The notes under the pieces: model-generated | The model's input: the letters and a program-made list of their open reading frames with translations, nothing else | The model's database searches: none | What the model was told of the DNA's origin: nothing | Made by a program: the position numbers and the translations under genes | Shown here: one piece after another, positions 43,548-47,589 of the stretch | Numbering within the stretch: position 1 is the first letter of the stretch | How the letters are laid out: the number at the start of each line of letters is the position of its first letter | Assembly (NCBI RefSeq): GCF_011759365.1 | Contig: NZ_JAARLZ010000018.1 | Span: forward strand, 1-47,589 | Direction: 5' to 3' | Length of the DNA: 47,589 nucleotides | DNA from: Luteibacter anthropi | Lineage (GTDB): Bacteria; Pseudomonadota; Gammaproteobacteria; Xanthomonadales; Rhodanobacteraceae

Positions 43548-44783
43548 ATGAGAAACAAGAACGACAAACAGCTCGTCGTCGGCCTCGACATCGGAACCTC
43601 CAAGGTTGTCGCGATCGTGGGCGAGTACGAGCCGGGCGAGCCGATCGAAGTGATCGGCATCGGCACCCATGTCTCGCGCGGCATGAAGCGCGGCTCCGTC
43701 GTGGACATCGAATCGACCGTGCACTCGATCCAGCGCGCGGTGGAGGAAGCCGAGCTGATGGCCGGCTGCGACATCCGTTCGGTTTACGCCTCCATTTCGG
43801 GCAGCCACCTGGAAACCCGCAACTCGCACGGCACCGCCGCGATCCGCGACCGTGAGGTGATGTCGGCCGACCTGGAACAGGTGCTGGAAGCGGCCAGCGC
43901 CGTGGCGATCCCGGCCGACCGCAAGGTGCTCTACAAGGAATCGCAGGAATACCGCATCGACGGCCAGGATGGCATCCGCCACCCGGTCGGCATGAGCGGC
44001 GTGCGCCTGGAAGCCAGCGTGCATCTGGTCACGGGTGCGGCCAGCGCCGTGCAGAACATTTCCAAGTGCATCCAGCGCTGCGGCCTCACGGTGGACGAAC
44101 TGGTGCCTGCTGCTGTCGCCAGCGCGAAGTCGGTGCTCACCGAGGACGAACTGGAACTGGGCGTATGCCTGGTGGATATCGGCGCGGGCACCACGGATAT
44201 CGCCATCTACACCCAGGGTGCGATCCGCTACACCAAGTCGCTGCCTGTGGGTGGCGACCAGGTGACTAACGACATCGCCTACGGCGTGCACACGCCAACC
44301 GCTCACGCGGAAGAGATCAAGATCAAGTACGCCTGCGCGCTGGCCCAGCTGGCCCACGCAGAAGAAACCATCCAGGTGCCAAGCGTCGGCGATCGCCCGC
44401 CGCGCCGCCTTGCACGACAGGCGCTCGCGCAGTCGGTGCAGGCGCGCTACGAGGAAATCTTCGAGATGGTGCAGGACGAACTGCGTCGCTCGGGCTACGA
44501 GAGCCTGGTCGCTGCCGGCATCGTGCTCACCGGTGGCGCGGCGCGCATGGAAGGCGCCCTCGAGCTGGCCGAGGAAATCTTCCACAAGATGGTGCGCGTA
44601 GGTGTGCCACAGCATGTTTCGGGGCTGGGTGATGTCGTGTCCAGCGAACTGCATTCCACCGGCGTGGGCCTGCTGTTGCATGGTTCCCGCGCCAATGGCG
44701 GTAGCCGGCAGATGAGTTCCGCCGCCGGCAACGTCGGCAACATGGTCGAGAAGTTCCGCAGCTGGTTCAGCAAGAACTTCTAG
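43548..44783 (+). CDS. ftsA: Cell division protein FtsA
   Basis: FtsA is the actin-like protein that tethers FtsZ to the membrane and recruits later divisome proteins. The 411-residue protein has VGLDIGTSKVVAIVGE (phosphate 1), CLVDIGAGTTDIAIY (phosphate 2), GIVLTGGAARMEGALELAEEIF (adenosine region) and a C-terminal amphipathic helix VEKFRSWFSKNF that serves as membrane anchor in the family. Confidence 0.97.
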   Translation: MRNKNDKQLVVGLDIGTSKVVAIVGEYEPGEPIEVIGIGTHVSRGMKRGSVVDIESTVHSIQRAVEEAELMAGCDIRSVYASISGSHLETRNSHGTAAIRDREVMSADLEQVLEAASAVAIPADRKVLYKESQEYRIDGQDGIRHPVGMSGVRLEASVHLVTGAASAVQNISKCIQRCGLTVDELVPAAVASAKSVLTEDELELGVCLVDIGAGTTDIAIYTQGAIRYTKSLPVGGDQVTNDIAYGVHTPTAHAEEIKIKYACALAQLAHAEETIQVPSVGDRPPRRLARQALAQSVQARYEEIFEMVQDELRRSGYESLVAAGIVLTGGAARMEGALELAEEIFHKMVRVGVPQHVSGLGDVVSSELHSTGVGLLLHGSRANGGSRQMSSAAGNVGNMVEKFRSWFSKNF

Positions 44784-44913
44784 ACCGGATAGTTCATCGG
44801 CGCCCAAAGGATGGGGGGCGCCGGGGCATAAGGACGGCCCGCCGCTCGCGATCGACAGGAGTCGGTCACGGGACACAAACCAAAATAACTAAAAGTTCTG
44901 CGGAGGACGGGAA
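44784..44913 (+). other. ftsA-ftsZ gap with hairpin and ftsZ ribosome-binding site
   Basis: CGGCGCCC (44798-44805) pairs over 8 bp with GGGCGCCG (44816-44823) around a 10-nt loop; no T-tract follows, so a simple terminator is unlikely. An A-rich stretch (ACAAACCAAAATAACTAAAAG) and a strong GGAGG (44902-44906) precede the ftsZ ATG. This is the first untranslated gap of more than 40 nt in the cluster, so an ftsZ promoter or attenuation site here is plausible but not shown. Confidence 0.5.
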
Positions 44914-46113
44914 ATGTTTGAACTCATCGAAAAGCTGGCACCGAACGCGGTCATCAAGGTCATCGGCGTGGGTGGCGGCGGCGGTAACGCCGTGGCCCAC
45001 ATGGTGAATTCCAATATCGAAGGCGTCGAGTTCGTCGTCGCCAATACTGACGCGCAGGCCATGAAGAGCTGCGGCGGTCGTACGCACCTGCAGCTCGGTG
45101 GCAATGTCACCAAGGGCCTGGGCGCGGGCGCCAACCCCGAAGTGGGCCGCCAGGCCGCACTGGAAGACCGTGAGCGCATCGAGGACATGCTCGAAGGCGC
45201 CGACATGGTCTTCATCACCTGCGGCATGGGTGGTGGTACCGGCACGGGCGCGGCTCCGGTCGTGGCCCAGCTCGCAAAGGAAAAGGGCATCCTGACGGTC
45301 GCGGTCGTCACCAAGCCGTTCCCGTTCGAAGGCCGTCGCCGCATGCAGGTCGCCCTGAAGGGCATCGAGGACCTCTCGCAGCATGTCGACTCGCTGATCA
45401 CCGTGCCGAACGAGAAGCTGCTCTCGGTGCTGGGTCGTGAAGTCACCCTGCTGAACGCCTTCAAGGCCGCCAACGACGTCCTCCTGGGCGCCGTCCAGGG
45501 CATCGCCGACCTGATCACGGCCCCGGGCCTGATCAACGTCGACTTCGCCGACGTGCGTACGGTCATGAGCGAGATGGGCATGGCGATGATGGGTTCCGGC
45601 ACGGCCCGCGGCGACGACCGCGCGCAGGCTGCCGCCGAAGCCGCCATCAACAACCCGCTGCTGGAAGACGTGAACCTGGCGGGTGCCTGCGGCATCCTGG
45701 TCAACGTCACGGCCGGCCCGAACCTCACCATGCGCGAGTTCGACGAGATCGGCCGCGTGATCCACGACTTCGCCTCGGAAGATGCGACCGTGGTGATCGG
45801 CACCTCGCTCGACCCGGAAATGCAGGACGACGTCCGCGTCACCGTGGTGGCCACCGGCCTCAATCGTGGCACCGTGGCCGCCAAGCAGCCGGTCCGCCAG
45901 CCGGTCCAGCAGCAGGTCGAAATGCGCCAGCGTCCGCGTCCGGTCGTGCTGCGTACCGGCACTGGCAACGAAGTGGTGGACTACGCCCATAATCCGGAAC
46001 CGGCACTGCCCCAGGCGTCCTCGCGCGCCGAACCGGCCCAGCCGGCGAAGAGCCAGGAACCGGCGATCGACTACCTCGATATCCCGGCCTTCCTGCGTCG
46101 CCAGGCCGACTGA
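44914..46113 (+). CDS. ftsZ: Cell division protein FtsZ
   Basis: FtsZ is the tubulin-like GTPase that forms the division ring. The 399-residue protein has [15 protein letters not shown], the tubulin signature [16 protein letters not shown] near residues 103-118, the T7-loop region [19 protein letters not shown], a proline/glutamine-rich linker (about 320-380) and the conserved C-terminal peptide [15 protein letters not shown], which binds FtsA and ZipA. Confidence 0.98.
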   Translation: MFELIEKLAPNAVIKVIGVGGGGGNAVAHMVNSNIEGVEFVVANTDAQAMKSCGGRTHLQLGGNVTKGLGAGANPEVGRQAALEDRERIEDMLEGADMVFITCGMGGGTGTGAAPVVAQLAKEKGILTVAVVTKPFPFEGRRRMQVALKGIEDLSQHVDSLITVPNEKLLSVLGREVTLLNAFKAANDVLLGAVQGIADLITAPGLINVDFADVRTVMSEMGMAMMGSGTARGDDRAQAAAEAAINNPLLEDVNLAGACGILVNVTAGPNLTMREFDEIGRVIHDFASEDATVVIGTSLDPEMQDDVRVTVVATGLNRGTVAAKQPVRQPVQQQVEMRQRPRPVVLRTGTGNEVVDYAHNPEPALPQASSRAEPAQPAKSQEPAIDYLDIPAFLRRQAD

Positions 46114-46458
46114 CCGGGGAACTGATCGTGTCAGCGAGAAGTCTCAAGGCACGTTAAGGAAAACGTGAGGACGACCCGGCACGAAGCCGGGCCGCCCACC
46201 GCGCCGCCGCCGTTCCCGTCCGGGCGGTGGCGCGGTGCCGTGCCGCCTGGAAGGCAAGGCGGGAGGGAATTCAATAAGTTGCAAGTGATTGATGCGCCGC
46301 GCAAATCGGTCGCATGCTAGCTGAGAGCTGTTCTCAGAAAAAACTGAAGCCTCGGTGAAAGGAAGGATGAGCTGTACTGTCCGGTTTGTTTATTCCGAGG
46401 TTAAGACTGTGTTAGCATGTACGTTACTCAGGCTGCTGCCAGCAAGGTTTGACACAAC
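46114..46458 (+). other. ftsZ-lpxC gap with three consecutive hairpins
   Basis: In this 345-base gap, CACGTT (46150-46155) pairs with AACGTG (46162-46167); CCCGGC (46175-46180) pairs with GCCGGG (46186-46191); and a 15-bp stem (46197-46211 with 46223-46237, one G-U pair) encloses an 11-nt loop. None is followed by a T-tract. The second half is less GC-rich and probably holds the lpxC promoter. TTGTTT (46386-46391) and TAGCAT (46413-46418) are candidates, but their 21-nt spacing is poor. No gene is seen. Confidence 0.6.
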
Positions 46459-47370
46459 ATGATTAAGCAGCGCACGCTCAAGAACATCATTCGCGCCACC
46501 GGCGTCGGTCTCCATACCGGCGACAAGGTCTATATGACCCTCCGCCCGGCGGCGCCGAACACGGGTATCGTGTTTCGTCGCGTCGACCTCAATCCGCCGG
46601 TCGAGCTCAAGTCTCGCCCGGAGAACGTCGGCGACACCCGCCTGTCCACCACGCTGATCAACGGCGACGTCCGCGTCTCCACCGTGGAGCACCTGCTCTC
46701 GGCGATGGCTGGCCTCGGCATCGACAACGCCTATGTCGATCTCTCGGCACCTGAAGTCCCCATCATGGACGGCAGCGCAGGCCCCTTCGTGTTCCTGATC
46801 CAGTCCGCTGGCATCGAGGAACAGGACGCCGCCAAGCGCTTCATCCGTATCAAGAAGCCGGTCATCGTCGAAGACGGCGACAAGTGGGCCAGGCTCGAGC
46901 CGTTCGATGGCTTCAAGGTGGGCTTCTCGGTCGAGTTCGACCACCCGCTGTTCAACAAGCGCAATTCGCAGGCCGAGATGGACTTCTCCACGACCTCGTT
47001 CGTGAAGGAAGTCAGCCGCGCCCGCACGTTCGGTTTCATGCGCGACATCGAGATGCTCCGCGAGCGTAACCTCACCCTCGGCGGCTCGATGGACAACGCC
47101 GTGGTGCTGGACGACTACCGCGTGCTGAACGAAGACGGCCTCCGTTACGACAACGAGTTCGTCAAGCACAAGATCCTCGACGCCATCGGCGACATCTATA
47201 TGCTGGGCCACAGCCTGATTGGTGCCTACTCGGCACACAAGTCGGGTCACGAGCTCAACAACAAGCTGCTCCGCCGCCTGATGGCCGACGCCACGGCATG
47301 GGAAGAAGTGAGCTTCAAGGACCCGGCCAAGGCGCCGATCTCCTACGCCCATCCCGCCCAGGCCGTCTAA
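46459..47370 (+). CDS. lpxC: UDP-3-O-acyl-N-acetylglucosamine deacetylase LpxC
   Basis: LpxC is the zinc enzyme for the committed step of lipid A synthesis. The 303-residue protein starts [19 protein letters not shown] and carries the zinc ligands H78 ([12 protein letters not shown]), H237 and D241 ([11 protein letters not shown]), plus [15 protein letters not shown] with the catalytic histidine. Length and motifs match the family closely. It is the last gene of the cluster and is followed by a terminator. Confidence 0.97.
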   Translation: MIKQRTLKNIIRATGVGLHTGDKVYMTLRPAAPNTGIVFRRVDLNPPVELKSRPENVGDTRLSTTLINGDVRVSTVEHLLSAMAGLGIDNAYVDLSAPEVPIMDGSAGPFVFLIQSAGIEEQDAAKRFIRIKKPVIVEDGDKWARLEPFDGFKVGFSVEFDHPLFNKRNSQAEMDFSTTSFVKEVSRARTFGFMRDIEMLRERNLTLGGSMDNAVVLDDYRVLNEDGLRYDNEFVKHKILDAIGDIYMLGHSLIGAYSAHKSGHELNNKLLRRLMADATAWEEVSFKDPAKAPISYAHPAQAV

Positions 47371-47393
47371 GCAACGCATCCGGGTAGAAAGCC

Positions 47394-47420
47394 AAAGGCC
47401 GCGAGAAATCGCGGCCTTTT
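47394..47420 (+). terminator. Rho-independent terminator after lpxC
   Basis: AAAGGCCGCGA (47394-47404) pairs perfectly with TCGCGGCCTTT (47409-47419) around a GAAA tetraloop, ending in TTTT. It begins 23 nt after the lpxC stop codon. Confidence 0.92.
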
Positions 47421-47429
47421 GCATTCCCC

Positions 47430-47487
47430 TGTAGGAGCGCGCCTGCGCGCGACCGGTTGAAACGTAACGGGCGATCTCAACCGGTCG
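47430..47487. repeat. REP pair with truncated second arm
   Basis: A forward REP (47430-47456, 27-nt form) is followed after 24 nt by CCGGTCG (47481-47487), the first seven bases of an inverted REP. It then stops matching and runs into GTGCAACACCAG. The spacing matches the complete forward-then-inverted pairs elsewhere, so the second arm appears interrupted. Confidence 0.75.
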
Positions 47488-47589
47488 GTGCAACACCAGC
47501 GTCTAATCGGGACGGAGGTGGGCATCATGAGCAGAACAGTCAGGCTTTGGCATCATTTATCGGCAGCCGAACGCAGGCAGATCTGGGCG
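47488..47589 (+). mobile_element. Left end of a probable IS30-like insertion sequence
   Basis: The element is inferred to begin at GTGCAACACCAG, where the REP arm breaks off, 39 nt before a transposase-like start codon. The terminal inverted repeat cannot be confirmed because the other end is outside the window. Confidence 0.5.
47527..47589 (+). CDS. Probable IS30-family transposase, first 21 codons only
   Basis: An ATG preceded by GGAGG (spacing about 8 nt) opens a frame to the window edge. The visible residues include LWHHLSAAERRQIW, resembling the N-terminal helix-turn-helix entry (LS-x-x-ER-x-x-IW) of a group of IS30-family transposases. Only 21 residues are visible, so the family is a tentative reading. 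Confidence 0.5.
   Translation, partial: MSRTVRLWHHLSAAERRQIWA

Noticed and set aside
46197-46237. 15-bp hairpin as a Rho-independent terminator of ftsZ
   Set aside because: No T-tract follows; the sequence after it is GC-rich, so it is reported only as structure.

Overview
This 47.6 kb window is high-GC chromosomal DNA from a gammaproteobacterium of the Xanthomonadales. It is probably Rhodanobacteraceae (Luteibacter/Dyella-like). That placement is inferred from protein character, from the many REP-type palindromes of the form TGTAGGAGCGCGCC...GCGCGCGACCGG, and from a division/cell-wall (dcw) cluster with no murD between mraY and ftsW, as in Xanthomonas. No genome comparison was possible, so the genus is a guess.

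Left part (1-26.3 kb), accessory and housekeeping genes. A truncated RHS/YD-repeat gene runs off the left edge. A molybdenum-cofactor/formate-dehydrogenase block follows: mobA with a small overlapping partner gene, converging on an operon of a YdeP-type molybdopterin oxidoreductase and fdhD. Next come a catalytically incomplete GH15-like protein, a 3-hydroxyisobutyrate-dehydrogenase-family enzyme, dusB and a YjaB-like acetyltransferase. A three-gene c-di-GMP operon (exported cupredoxin, membrane EAL protein, GGDEF protein) is followed by a CsbD-like protein. A GH31 glucosidase gene abuts a complete osmF-yehYXW glycine-betaine-type ABC transporter operon. An M13 metallopeptidase has a vestigial second C-terminus behind it. 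An UndA-like diiron fatty-acid decarboxylase (1-alkene biosynthesis family) sits behind a structured leader and in front of a PAS-PAS-GGDEF-EAL protein, and a HAD phosphatase gene follows.

Middle part (26.3-30.4 kb). A tandem array of REP units with an 82-bp higher-order period lies beside yraN, lpoA and rsmI, which share the minus strand. The RNase P RNA gene rnpB is divergent from rsmI and ends in a strong terminator hairpin.

Right part (30.4-47.4 kb). The dcw cluster is mraZ-rsmH-ftsL-ftsI-murE-murF-mraY-ftsW-murG-murC-ddlB-ftsQ-ftsA-ftsZ-lpxC. Most junctions up to ddlB are overlapping stop/start codons. A clear promoter precedes mraZ, with four 10-bp-phased MraZ boxes covering its -10. 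The products make lipid II precursors, flip and polymerise them at the septum, and build the divisome; lpxC commits UDP-GlcNAc derivatives to lipid A. A terminator ends lpxC. A REP pair follows whose second arm is cut off where an IS30-like transposase gene begins at the right edge.

REP elements are frequent outside the dcw cluster. They supply the stop codons of three genes and one lies in frame inside fdhD. No tRNA, CRISPR array or prophage was seen.
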